Shown here piece after piece: positions 31,901 through 44,800 of a stretch of DNA of 64,000 bases. The DNA lies in NCBI RefSeq assembly GCF_000237925.1, contig NC_031495.1, forward strand, positions 21,392,163-21,456,162, written 5' to 3'. The stretch's first letter is position 1. Each line of letters begins with the position of its first letter. Under the pieces are notes generated by a model, which was not told the DNA's origin, made no database searches, and was given only the letters and a program-made list of their open reading frames with translations. This DNA comes from Schistosoma mansoni (Eukaryota > Platyhelminthes > Trematoda > Strigeidida > Schistosomatidae). Both the position numbers and the translations under genes were made by a program.

Positions 31901-32935
31901 TGAACTCTTGACAGCTTATAAGACATTGTCGCGGCTAGAGATGAAAAATGCCGATTGATCAATCGCACGCCATGCACCGGTCTATTAGGCAATAACTGAG
32001 ATTTAATTTTCTCTGGTCTAACCAATACATTTGTTCACTAGCCCAAAATTCGTTATAAGCAGTCGTCAGAGTAGTCACAGTTCATGGATTCATAAAGAAA
32101 TGATCCTCATTAGATAATAACTGTAAGGTGTGACTTTGATATAAGCTAGGAGGTCTTTTTATTCTCGTTCAAATCTAATGTACCTCGTCCATGCAGGTAG
32201 ACCACCTACATCGGCGATCGACAGTTTCAAAAATACCAGAAGTAATCGTCTATAGGGGGTCACAACGAGATTAATTATAATCATCTAGGTATTGATAAGC
32301 TAGATGTATAGAAGGGAGGCGGAAGTAACTGATTGTAGAATAATAACATGTATGCTGGGTGATAAACAATGACAATAATAAAGAATAACAAAGTGTGAAC
32401 GATTTTTTGATGATTTGCGCTGACATATTGCTGTTCTTCATATGAACAGCAGGCATTTCACAATGAGAGTGATGGCGTTAATAATTGGTGTATACACCGT
32501 TATCGGTCCAAAGAAGAAAGCCAGTTAATGTCCATGAAAGTGATCCGTGCATAAGTTTTGATTTTCAGCTAAAATAACATTCAGAAGGCCGATTGAGAAA
32601 TTAGGACCATGATATGGGCCGGCACTAAGTGCATTCGTCTAGAATGATAGACCTTATCCCACAATTTTAGATTTGCCATGATGTGATCACCTAATCTATG
32701 AGATCTTGCATGGAAGTCACGTCATTGTTCATACTGACCCGTCCTACGTGTCAGTCAGCCTTATTATGTTCAGGACTTCTGAAGAACATATTTGAGTTGA
32801 GGACACAACAATTCATTTGATATGGAAAGGAAGAAGTTACATACAGTGACCACGCCTGCACGGATGTGCCATGCTATCCAGGTTCTGTCCTCCAGTGTTC
32901 TCCACATTACGTCATCTTCTGTAAATGCCGTACGT
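28923..32935. other. Gene-free stretch, nothing recognised
   Basis: About 4 kb with only short, motif-free ORFs on both strands. A CCAATCAG-containing patch near 31070-31100 recalls the LTR-like repeats but is too short to assign. It may be heavily decayed transposon sequence. Confidence 0.4.
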
Positions 32936-34500
32936 TGAGTTTAGATCCTACAAACTATCGTTTGTTTAGTTTCAAGGATAGTGTGGTTGATAACAAATAC
33001 CGCTAAAACAGTATCAAAGTACAACCGTGAAGGAAATAACAGTGATTTTGTTGTACGAAGATATTGATCACTTAGCTTTAAGAGGTTCAAAACTTGATGA
33101 CCATAAGTTCCTGCAATCAGTACCACTGGTTATTGATCGAGACGTGGATGTTTGTAGAGTTAATTTTAGTTATTTGACATCTGTTCTTGAGGAAGGATTC
33201 AGTCGATTGCCATAGAGGGTTAGTTATTCCGATGAACTGAAGTCTTTCGATCAAGAGATCTTGAGTTGCCTATTCGAAAGCTTTCCTGATTTCAAAACAC
33301 GGTATAATCACTAGTTGCTTTTGGCCACATATGCTAGTAACCTCGATGGGGAAATCTATCAGACATGCAGCGTAGGTCTTTGTTCTGATGAAGTTTTGTT
33401 GAGACGGGTTAATTACGCCTTCTCCAAGAGGGCGATCAGTTGAACAATTTTTTATCTCTTTCTACGTTATTCATGAGATGAATTGGGCGACATTTATTGG
33501 TTTTTAATCCTGAATCAGGTTGTTCTGTCCTGGTTTGTGCTTGGAGACAACATGTGTCGCCTTCCAGGTTCGGGAGTGTGCACCTGTCTCGAAGACTAGT
33601 GTAAATATTCTAGATAATAGTGTCGGAATCTCGGGTCCCATCATTTTGTAGATGGTCAATGAGACGTCACCTGCAACATAAATGAGGTTGCGGACAAGGA
33701 TTTTGATGGCAATGAGGATATTTCTAAGATCGTGGTTAGTGTTATGGATATTATCATTGTTGTTGAGGTGATATTAATACCTGGGGCATGAAGTCCGCTC
33801 GCATTGTGGGAATGACGTAAACTCCACTACTTCTTATACACTTCTCAAGTGAACGACAGGGGTTTCGGGACTTGGCTGTGGTAGTCGGCGCAGTACGTTC
33901 CCCTACTTGTCTATGTCTTTCATGCTGACTTTTCACGAACCCTGTAGAACGAGAAGATGTGTAGAATGATTCAATATTTGGTGTGAGAAGTGACAAGGTA
34001 TTATAGAATAGTTATACATAGGCTTCGATCGTTCATTTGAATCTCATGGTGTGTTCTGCATTTTGGACTATCTTCTTGTCCGGTATGCAAGTGTTCTGTC
34101 TACTCCGTGCTTTCAAATCGCTGAAAGTCTTCTCTCTTTCCGATGACCGTGATGAGTTTTAAGATACGTTCGGCAACATACTGCCTTCGGGCGATTTTGT
34201 GATTGGAGATCACCACACTACGAGTACAGATTATATATGGTGCAGGACGTGGAAGTCTTCTGATATACTATACACTTTGTGGTAGAATATCACGTCGAGA
34301 ATATTGCACCTAAGTATAGAAAGGGGCACATGTTGCTTTTAGCCATGTATTTCTGATGATCTATCTATGTGTTCGAAACAGTGGATTAAAGTTTTTCTGC
34401 CAGTTGATTCTTGAGAGGTTGTGACCACTGCAAATGATTTCGAAGGCGAAATCTAGGAAGACATTCCAAGCAGATGACTCATATCGGTTTCAGTGGAATT
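32936..34500 (-). mobile_element. Heavily decayed LINE, RT core with endonuclease remnant
   Basis: Minus-strand blocks in changing frames: near 34440-34380 an endonuclease-like SGHNLSRINWQKNFNPLF, near 33690-33560 SLTIYKMMGPEIPTLLSRIF then FETGAHSRTWKATHVV, near 33250-33300 an RT motif A remnant CFEIRKAFE, and near 33000 a motif C-like remnant. The order matches a CR1-like LINE, but stops are frequent and the catalytic residues are eroded. The assignment rests on block order more than on any single motif. Confidence 0.6.
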
Positions 34501-34794
34501 GAGAGTGTTTAGAAATTGATATTTACATCAAATTGGTATTTTGCATTTTTAAGCTTGTACAATAAACTATATCGAATCATGTCCTTTGTTGAGAACAGCA
34601 TCGATGTAGCTTTACGACCTGATATTTTGAGATGCATATATAAGACATCCATCGCATTTCTCAGATCCCCAGTCACAGAGGAATAGTTCATAGGTGACAT
34701 TTTTGTGACATTTTTTCGCTCTACACGCAGCTAACAGGAACGCTCGGCCTAAGTTGGCTAACAGTTAATGGGGATGCGTTGCACGACGTACCCA

Positions 34795-34922
34795 CTCGTG
34801 ATCTGGCTGATGCGTGATCGAGAAGCATCAGCTAGGGTCTGTTCAGTAGAACTAATGAAATCGGCATCGATTTCGAAGGCTTAAAGAACTATTTATTTTG
34901 AGGATTTATTTACAGCTATATA
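34795..34922 (+). repeat. Dispersed repeat family F, copy 2
   Basis: Partner of 24875-25005, in the same orientation. It shares CGTGATCTGG at its left end and TTTACAGCTA at its right end. Confidence 0.55.
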
Positions 34923-35351
34923 CCCTTCTTTTAGATGCCACGGCCAATGAAGCAGAAAAGGGAACAATCCAAGTATTATTTTCACCGTAGTATGGCAAGA
35001 GAAGTGGAGGTTGATTAACAACTAGTGTCTAGCACAACGTTTTGGAATAAACATCAGATGATGAACTCATGAGTGATTACATATACGTCACACAGGAAAG
35101 AACGTTATGGTATCTTCTTGTGATTACGAAATTTACTACCTTTACTTGTCTCTACATATAGCACAAAAAATAAAGATTGTCCAAATACGTTCATAAGTAT
35201 TACTTAGAGTATTATCAGTGTCAGTAGGATGGTTTGTTTTTCTCTCCTACTTTTTGATACACTATGTACTGTCGCGGAATTTGTCTTCAATACGGTACTA
35301 AAAATCATTATATGCGTCCTTACTGATGTGAGTTTGTTTTTCATATTGCAG

Positions 35352-35425
35352 GGCAACAAATAGTAAATGCACTAGAAGAAGAGGAACAAGCTCTACGCGA
35401 TCTGAATCTGCAGAACAGCAAATAA
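35352..35425 (+). CDS. Terminal coding exon of an unrecognised gene
   Basis: A strong acceptor (TTTTTCATATTGCAG) is followed by an open frame of 23 residues beginning QQIVNALEEEEQALRDLN and ending at TAA 35423-35425. The frame is acidic and helix-forming, with the look of a coiled-coil end. AATAAA overlaps the stop codon, as it does in EXO1. I could not find the preceding exon within the repeat-rich sequence to the left, and I do not recognise the protein. It is also possible that this is chance. It ends 420 bp before the EXO1 start on the same strand. Confidence 0.45.
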
Positions 35426-35844
35426 AACTATTTTGTAATAAGTTTCCCTTTTTGTTCTCAGACCGCGTTTTCAATTTCAAAAATATATCTGTTGTGCCGG
35501 TACACGGTGTTCTTACTTCAGAGGCACTTACCGGTCCCGACTGTTGTGTTGTTGTTTCATTTCGCTCCCGCTATCAAGTGAACGTCAATATATAACGTGC
35601 TACATGTGTGTAACGGGTTGTAAACCTCACAATATCAGTTTCTAATCTCAATTTCCAGACTGGCATACTCTAAGCCTTGTGTTGTTTCTGATTGTTGTTT
35701 ATTTATTTCGCCATCTGTGTGCTTGCTGAGTCATCGTCTCACTTTCTCTCCTTTCCTTTTCTGTTCCAGGTTTTCCTGTACTGTTCTTCCCACTGTATCT
35801 TCAGGCCAGACATAAACCTACCCGAAAGCTAAACGGTACCCTTC
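35426..35844 (+). promoter_or_regulatory. EXO1 upstream region with a possible trans-splice acceptor
   Basis: A pyrimidine-rich tract (about 35740-35800) ends in TATCTTCAG at 35804, 40 bases before the EXO1 ATG. It could accept the spliced leader or close a 5'-UTR intron. No TATA box or other promoter element was recognised with confidence. Confidence 0.35.
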
Positions 35845-38800
35845 ATGGGTATCAAGGGTCTCCTTCCATTCTTAAAAAATGCATCAGCTCCAATTAACCT
35901 GGCTGACTTTAGTGGCTATGTTGCTGCTGTGGATGTTTATTGTTGGATCCATAGGTCTTCATATGCATGCGCTTCTGATCTAGCACTTGGGATCCCGACT
36001 GACCAGTAAGTATTATGTTTAGCTATGATACCGTTTTAGGTACGTCCGGTATGTTATTAAGTACATCAACCTCATGAAGTCATGTAATGTTAAACCAATC
36101 CTTGTCTTTGACGGCTCAGATTTGCCATCCAAGGCTGAAACGGATTTAAAACGTCGAGAGTAACACCGTTTATTATGCCTAATGTTTTAGGACCAAGGAG
36201 TTAAATCGAAAGAAAGCTGCAGAATATCTAATGAAGGGAGATAAAGCAGCTGCACAGGAGTGTTTCGAAAGGTCCGTGTTTGTCACTTCTGAAATGGCGT
36301 ACGAGGTTCTTCGAGTGAGTATTCTTAGTGTTCCTTTTGTGCCATCTAAATCATTTAACTGCACACCTGGTTACTGTGGGCACACTTCGATTCTGTATGA
36401 AATTCGAAGACAAATTAGGAAGCGGGTTCATGTTGTTTGTAGTTGGATTGTTGAATGGAAAAGATTATTGTTACGACTTACTGATGTGTGTACAGCTATT
36501 TTCAATCATTTCATATAAAACAGGTAATTGAACTCTTACTATTTATACGTACTTTAAGAGAAAAACTTGTGGCTAATAGTAAAGTTTTCTAACTCTAGAG
36601 ATACTTAAGACTAAGAATTATAGTTTCGTGCTTAAAGTGTTTCAGTTTTTAACAATAAGTCTTGTAGGTTGGTTAAAGTAGGTTAATCCTTAAAATTTTC
36701 TGTCAAGGTACAGTTTCTTAAAATTGTTCATCGATGTTACGGATATTACCTACTCGTGTAGAAGGTTTCAGTCGTCACCTGCTCAGAGACTTGTTCGATT
36801 GGGCTTTTCAAACATATTTTGTGCTGAACTGTGTGTTGATTATTTCTAGGTGGAACTATAAAAAAAGACCCATCAGCGCCCAGATCATTATTTAGATAAT
36901 GATACAAGATTTCTGCGTGTTCTCAGTTAATCACTCATGTCCAGCGTCAGAAGTGGCACACAAGTGTGTTGGTTAAAGTTCCCATATCACATCAGGAGAG
37001 CGAGGTAAGATTATTCCAGATAAATGGCAGTGGTAAAAGGAGTAACAGTATTAGTGGTAATAGAATAGAGTAGGTTTAGAAAAAGAAACGAGTATGAAGA
37101 GATTTTGAGACTGGGGTTCTAAAGTAGCTGAGATTGGATGTACATCAGGTATAGCAAACAATTCCAAGTCGTGCTACTCAAAGTCTACTCATTAGCCCCC
37201 AAATGCCCTGGTACGGCCGAGAGTGAGGAGAGTCCGCTCTTCCTCTCGAGATGGTCAGGCCACATGTTACGTATGCCTGAACACCGATTACCACGACGCG
37301 CTATGCTGACTAGTGTAGGGGATGGTTGGAGGAGAGTTAGGGGCGGCCAAACCAAAACATGGCATCAGTGCTTGAAGTCACTAATTTCTAGTCTGAGCCA
37401 TGTTGGCAGATGCAGACTATCTGGTTGGGGTCCGCGTGACTATCGTAACCAATTGTTGGAGACTCTAGGTGACATGGCTCAGAATCGATCACAATGGCGT
37501 AGGTGTATACACTCTTTATCTTCCATTAAACCTTAAGATTAAAATTGCTTCATAACGTTCTTCCTTCCTATACTATATCCTTATATACAACCTATCTTTT
37601 ATATACTACCACCACTAAATCAACTATTTCTATGAATCCGGTATTCATCTTGTGCTAACGAGATATGGCAACTTGGACCGATGCATATGTGTGCCTGGTC
37701 ACACGTTGTAGCTGACTGACTGACTCCTCTCGAAATGCTCTCACATGGCCACGCGTATATAGCCTCTGCCAGGGAAGTCCTACTCACTGCCTTCTCGCAC
37801 CAGGGGTGTTGTTTACGAAATTGAGAGGACGAAAAGTGAATGCCCGACACTATAACCGGGTTGACGGATATGAAGTATCTACCTGGGGGAGTTGGAAGAC
37901 TGTTATTCCAAACCAATGGTGTACATGGGCTTCAGAATCCTGTGGGAACAAATGGAGTATAAACACATAGTTGATCACAGGCTATCACAGGACTGTACCT
38001 CCTGACGTTGCTCCACTGCCTTGTGGATTAGACAAATAGATCCAAGGCCCAGGAAGTCGCCCCCTAAGAAAACCGCCTGTTTCGGAGTGGGCGCACGGGA
38101 AGTATTCAAGTCGTCACATAAATCGAATGAAGGCGCATGTGTATTCGGTGCCCCCTTGTACCAATATGTGTTTAAATAAATAATAGATACTTCATATCCG
38201 TCAACCCGGTTATAGTGTCGGGCATTCACTTTTCGTCCTCTCAATTTCGTAAACAACACCCCTGGTGCGAGAAGGCAGTGAGTAGGACATCCCTGGCAGA
38301 GGCTATATACGCGTGGCCATGTGAGAGCATTTCGAGTGGAAGAGCGCTCGAAAGTGTCAGGACATTTAATAAGAAATGAAATTACTTCTTGGATTCAGTA
38401 TTCTAGGTGGAGTATAAAGTCTGGAATATATCTTCATTAAAGCATTTCAAGACAACTAGGTGACCATTCGACACGGGACATTTTCAGCTGCTGTATTAGT
38501 GTCCAGCGATTTCCAGTCCTAGACCTACAATTGTCAGGTGTTTTGTTATTGCACTTATAGGCATGATGTTTCATTAGTGACTTAGTGGTGATTATTACCG
38601 TGACCAACACATATCAACACACTTTCTGGAAATAATCTCCAAACTCAAACTTTGGAACCATCTAACCAACTCATCTAAATCAAGTTGTAGCCAATTCTTA
38701 TCAAGACCGGTACTTGTTATTCAAAGTGTTACATCTTCAATTAAGAATACCGACCATGTTGTCTTGGTATTCTGTTAGTATTAATTATAAATTACGAAAG

Positions 38801-41800
38801 GAGGGGTTTGTCACTTTTCACAGACCCCCACCTAGATAGCGTCCCATTACCTGGAAACTGAATTTTCCAAGTCTTTTACTCCATAAGAGTTGGTTCATAA
38901 AAAACCTGTAAGGTTGTATTCGCTTAAACGACCAAATCCAACAAATTTACCTGACAGCTAAAATACGATTGTGCCAGCGAAATGTGAATATCAATTGTGG
39001 TAATTAAAAATTGTATGATCTCTTACACTATTGTATAGTTTTGTAGTCATCACTTCAATGACGCGCAAAATTTTGTATTGAATTTCTCGGAGTACATCAA
39101 CATTCTTCGTCTTCTTTTGTATTTAATCTTTCGGTCTATAGTAAGTTGATCTAAGTCAAGATCGGTAGTTTTGTATCAGCTTTAGTTTTAGCGACCTATT
39201 TAATAGTAATTTCGAAAATTCAAGGTTTTAGATTTGAAGTTATCAACATTTATTGCTAATTATGTTAGCATTCAGTAGCAATGCGTAATTTTTACCTTAA
39301 TTATTGTACATTTATTTTACTAAAAGGTTGTTTTAGCCTCAGTTACCTATGTTTAGATTGTTAACTAACACCTTTTTGCACTGTGTTGACCCACCTGGTT
39401 ATCCTCAAGCGTGATTTTTAGTCATATATTTAATAGTCGTATTTGCATACATGATCATTCACTGGTTAGATCTGTGTTGGTTTTTTTCAACATATTATCT
39501 TATAAGGCTGCTCGTAACATGGGTGTTGATTGCGTTGTCGCACCATATGAAGCAGATGCTCAACTAGCGTATCTTAATCGAACGGGTTATGCCGACTTTG
39601 TCATCACTGAAGATTCTGATCTATTATTATTTGGATGTAGACAGGTAAGTGCTTTCAAATGCACACTTTATATTAAAAACTATTAATAAACCATCAGGTT
39701 ATCAAGCGACCCCCCTCAGGTTCTTTAAACAATAGAACGGATATTCGACAAAAACATACTTTGTATCTCATTATTTTAGCATTGCAATAACTCCCTAAAT
39801 TGGCAAGTAACATATTAGGTGTTTTTCAGCCCCCAAATGCCCTGGTACGGCCGAGAGTGGGAGAATCCGCTTTCCCTCTCGAAATGCTCTCACATGGCCA
39901 CGCGTATATAGCCTCTGCCAGGGAAGTCCTACTCACTGCCTTCTCGCACCAGGGGTGTTGTTTACGAAATTGAGAGGACGAAAAGTGAATGCCCGACACT
40001 ATAACCGGGTTGACGGATATGAAGTATCTACCTGGGGGAGTTGGAAGACTGTTATTCCAAACCAATGGTGCACATGGGCTCCAGTGTGGTGGTCGATATT
40101 CGATATTATCATTAAACTTCGTATATTGTTCGTCCTGACAACCGTTACTCGATAACGCCCCAACGGTGTATAAATCAGAAGACGAATACGAAGGGTTGAT
40201 TGCGTTTATTATTGGACCACTTACAGATATCCAAAAATTACAGGCACGTTAAGCAAGCATGAAGGAGTAGTGCCATCGAACAGGCGAGTGAGCGTAAGAG
40301 TCGGATGAGCGAGAGATCAATCGATCGAGCCAGCGAGTAAGCGAGTACAGTACAATGAACAGGATTAAGATGTACATATATATACAAATACACTCTGGTC
40401 CACCAGGGTGTTTGGTACCTGAGTGGTTGCGCCACAGTCAGTCAGTCAGTTACAATGTAGAACTTCGTACGTACGTACATCAGTTCGAGTTGCCATACTA
40501 CATTAGCACGGAGGTGCAGTTGTCGATTCAAATCCCATAGTGGTAGAAGTAGTAAGAGTATAAGCAGTAAACCGAAAGATTAGGGTTTGAAGATGTTATT
40601 CAGGAGTGTAATACAGTGAAATAAATTTGGAAAGAGAAAAAAGATAGAGATATGAAGAATTCAGAAGATTAGAGTTTGGTAGAACACAAGGAGTGGACGC
40701 ACCTTCTCCATTTTGAGCCATGTCATTCAAGGTCTCTAACCATTGGTTGCTATCATCTCGCGGATTCCAACCAGGAAGTCTAAACCTACCAACATGGTCC
40801 AGTGCAATTGTCAGTGACTTCATGGATTTGTGCCACATTTTGGTCTTGCCGCCCCTAGCTTTCCAACCTACTCCTACACCATAAAACATTGCACGTCGGG
40901 GCAGTCGGTGGTCGGGCATACGTAACACATGTCCCAGCCATCTCAGCTGATGAAGTTTCACTACTTCATCAATTGATTTGCCATCCTTACCTAGTACCCG
41001 TTTCCTAACAACTGCATTACTCACCCGGTGGTTTCAGGATATACGAACAATGCTTCGAAGACACCTATGATCGAATACTAGTAGCCTGCGAATATCCTCT
41101 ACTCTTATCGGCCACAGGATTGGGCTGTACTGTTCTGATTGTAGCATTGAAGCCTATATAGTGTCTGGTTCTCCTATAGGGCGAGATTGAGCTGTACTGC
41201 TTGGGTTAAGCCTGGGCAGTGTCTGGCTCTCCTGTTAAACGAGATTGAGCTGTACTGTTTGGGTTGCAGCGTGAAAGTCTGTATGGTGTCTGGTTCTCCT
41301 GAAAACCAGTGCAAGATTACCCTGGCCCATAAGGGTATAATATATAACTGTGAACAATCGTTGGTCACCGGCTACCATGGGATCGCATTTCCTCATGATG
41401 CTCCACTGCCTTGTGGATCAGACCTTTAGGTCGAAGGCTCCGGGTGTGGCCCCCCCCCAGGAAAACCACCTGCTTCAGTTTGGGCACCTGAGTAGTATCA
41501 CAGCCCTCGCACAAATCGAATTAGATTTGTGCGGCGCATATTTATCTGGTGCTTCCTTGTATCAATATTTATGTGTTTAAATAAAATAAAATAAACAGGG
41601 TTTCATGTCATTTTAAAAGCAAGCAGTCTGCTGAGTACAGTTGTTACTAGAAGGAATGACTCTGCTTAATGATTGATAACTGGAGAGTTCTCTTTCTATC
41701 ATCTTCCATTTTTAGGCTTATGACAAACTATCTGCAGTAAGGTGTGATTTCTCGGTGGTTCAAACATTATCATCTATTGTGTTGACTACGTCACTTGTCT

Positions 41801-44800
41801 GTTGTGTCACATCAAGCTTTGTAGGCTATTGCTTGATAAAAGTTTGACATCCAAACGAGCGTTGTAAAACCGTGAATTAGATTACTCAAAAGGATAACAA
41901 GTTCCTTTTAGAAGTTCCATATATTCTGGTGGGGGGTATGAAACGCAATTGTTTTAGACGAAATACAATCGCATCTAATCTACCATAATTTTCCATAAAG
42001 GTTTTTTTTCATTCGATGGAACCACCGGTGTTAAGAAAATTTTAAATAACTGATAAAAGATTGGTTGTTGAGGTTGTGGATTTGCACTGATTGAAGATGC
42101 TGGAACATATTTTTCTGAGGGTGATTGGAATGGTTAGCACAATATCCTGTTTTTATCCGTAGTTCTTTTAATCCCATTTGAAATCTCTAATAAGTTTAAT
42201 TTCTCCGCTGCTTATATTATTCCTAAATATTTTTTAAAGGTTGTATTCAAACTTGATTTATCGGGATCTGGGGTTCTTGTAGCAGCCGCATCGGGTATAT
42301 GTGAATGTTGTGGAATTCCTGCTAGTCAATTTACTGAATCGAAATTTAGGTATATGGGTATTATGGCTGGCTGTGACTATTTTAGTGGAATTCCTGGCAT
42401 AGGATTAAACACTGCTGCTAAAGTAAGTGGTTTCCTGAACGATTATATTTTATAAACTGAGAGGAACTTATGGGTCTGCTATGATGTTTACAAGTATCGA
42501 GTTATTTTTGTTAGTTTTCCATTCTTGTTAGCATCATTATAAACATTTGTGAATTCGCTATTTTGTAAGTCCCCTTCTGACTGGCATTCATGTTGTCTAG
42601 TTAACTATATTTTAATGAATTTTATGTTTTTTATGAGTCGTATCGCCTATCTACCAGTGTTTAATCCTTCTCAAGACCAAAAACTCTTTTTCCGAGGAAC
42701 ATCTTTATCATTATGAATTCCTTTCAGAGCTGTTTTCAGGATATCATCAACGGAAAAGTTGAAGAGCAACGGTATGACCGAGCAAAGTACTTGTATACCC
42801 TCGCTCTGCATAATTTTTTTGTACAAGTCTTCAATATTTTACAAAATTTCCAGGGCACACCATCCAACAGACAATCCCATAACACCATCAATAACGGCCG
42901 TGATTCAAAGAGACATAACAGTTGTTGGTTTCCAATAAGTGTGGGATTACCGCAACACTTAGGGCAGTGTAAAGATGTGATCAATACATTCACAATATAA
43001 ACGAAAACCAGCCTGGTCATTGCGAGTGAGTCCCTCATCGGCTTTGAACAATGTTCAAAGTATGACCGAAGCCAATAGCTTAGATGCTATCGGAAGTAGA
43101 CTTATCTCCCTATAGATTACATAGAAGCTTTTCCAAAAACAGGGATGATGATCGTCCCATTTCAAGATTCTGTAGTACTCTTTTTGCAAACCTTTTCAAA
43201 CAACTCAGTCAGTTTCCCGCAAGAAGTTCGATGCCATTTTCAAAAAGAGCTGGTGGTAGGTTGTCTGAACCTAGTGATTTGTTGCACTTCGGAAGTCGGA
43301 GTTCCAGACGAAGATTGGCTTTTTTAGGGGAATATTTAGTCACTTATAAGGAAGTACGGTAAGACGTAGTCGACGTTGTCAGGAAAACAGAATATTTGGA
43401 TTTTTCTTCGGAGAACTATGCCTCTCTCCGTAGATGCCTTTGAGTGTTATTGATTGGCGTTCCATCAATTGTTTCGATGGTGGCAGATTTCCTGCCGTCA
43501 GTGGCTTGGATGAGCTGGAAAAGCGTCCAGCGGCAATCAGATACAGCTTCTGCTTACAACTCATTAGTATCCTTTGATCGTCAGGTTTCTTTGTCTTAAT
43601 GAAAAAAGTTTGTGACGTAATCCTAACTCATTATACAGGAGTTTAAGCTGAGCACTCAAATTTTCAGCTGTATCATTCGAGTTGTTTAAAAAAATATTTG
43701 TGACATTGATTAATCATACGCTTGTTGGGATTGCTTAATATATTATACTTTATAAAACCAAGCACGTTTAAATTTGGGATCTTTCTAGAAGGGGTTTGTG
43801 TGGGCGTTATTTGAGTTCTATTTCTAAGGTTTTATGTTCTTCGTTGTTGATGCTAATGTTTGTAATTAATAAGTCATTGCTGGCATATGTGCCTTCTGAG
43901 CGGATTGCTTCGATATTGTCATTTAGTCAAAAAAACTTTAACAAAGTTATGTAGTAGCTAGTAAAGGAACCTAGGACGCGCGTTTCATTCTATTTGTTAC
44001 TCATCAGCTGGATTTAGCTGCTACCTAGTGTTGATATTCAAACCAGGACTCGGATCCAGTATCTTTCGGGTCTAAAGGTATCGACCAATTGTTGTCTTTG
44101 ACATTATAAACGACAAAATCCAAACTCTTGCAAATAAAATTAGTTTTACCACAAGCTTGGTTTCTACGATGATATATACTATTATTCAAAAATACAGTTT
44201 TAATTCCTAAAGCTTATCTCTATAGCAAAAACCGGGATAATTATGTTTCGTATCGTCAGTATTTATGTTTAGTCTCTCATTGGTTTAACATTGGGGATTG
44301 GTGGGTTAGCTGATAGGGCGTTCGACTTTCGTCCATTAGGTCCCATATTCTGACCCCGTACAATCTACTTTGGGTTGGGAAACCAGGTAGTATCATCAGT
44401 CTTCACACTTAAAGTGTGGCTCATATCCAAGTATTAAGCGAATAAGTCAGTCAAGGTTTTGAAATGTTGGCTTCCTTCCATATGCTTTATCAGTAGTGGA
44501 AATAAATTACTGTTATAAAACCACTTAGGTATTATTGCCCACAGCTAATTTGAAATCGGTATATTCCAAATAAAATGATTAAAAATACTTTTAGGAAATT
44601 CATCGGTACGTCTGTTAATCTATCTGTTTAGAATGTGGACAAATAATTAATACTTAACCATACGAAGTTTTGGACTTTTGGATTTTGTAGATATTACGTC
44701 AGACCCGCATAACAAATTTCAGAGAGCTGTTGTTGAAATTGGGGTTTTATACCAAACTTAGTAATAATGCTCTTGCGAAGGATGATACAGAAGTTGTGAA

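Noticed and set aside
33754-33996. 80-residue minus-strand ORF as a gene
   Set aside because: It sits between endonuclease-like and RT-like remnants of a decayed LINE and has no features of its own.
41187-41580. Overlapping ORFs of 76-80 codons
   Set aside because: They fall within the tandem array and repeat B copy 3. No family member shows a conserved frame.
44295-44370. A tRNA gene
   Set aside because: Only D-arm-like sequence is convincing. The acceptor stem and anticodon arm do not pair.
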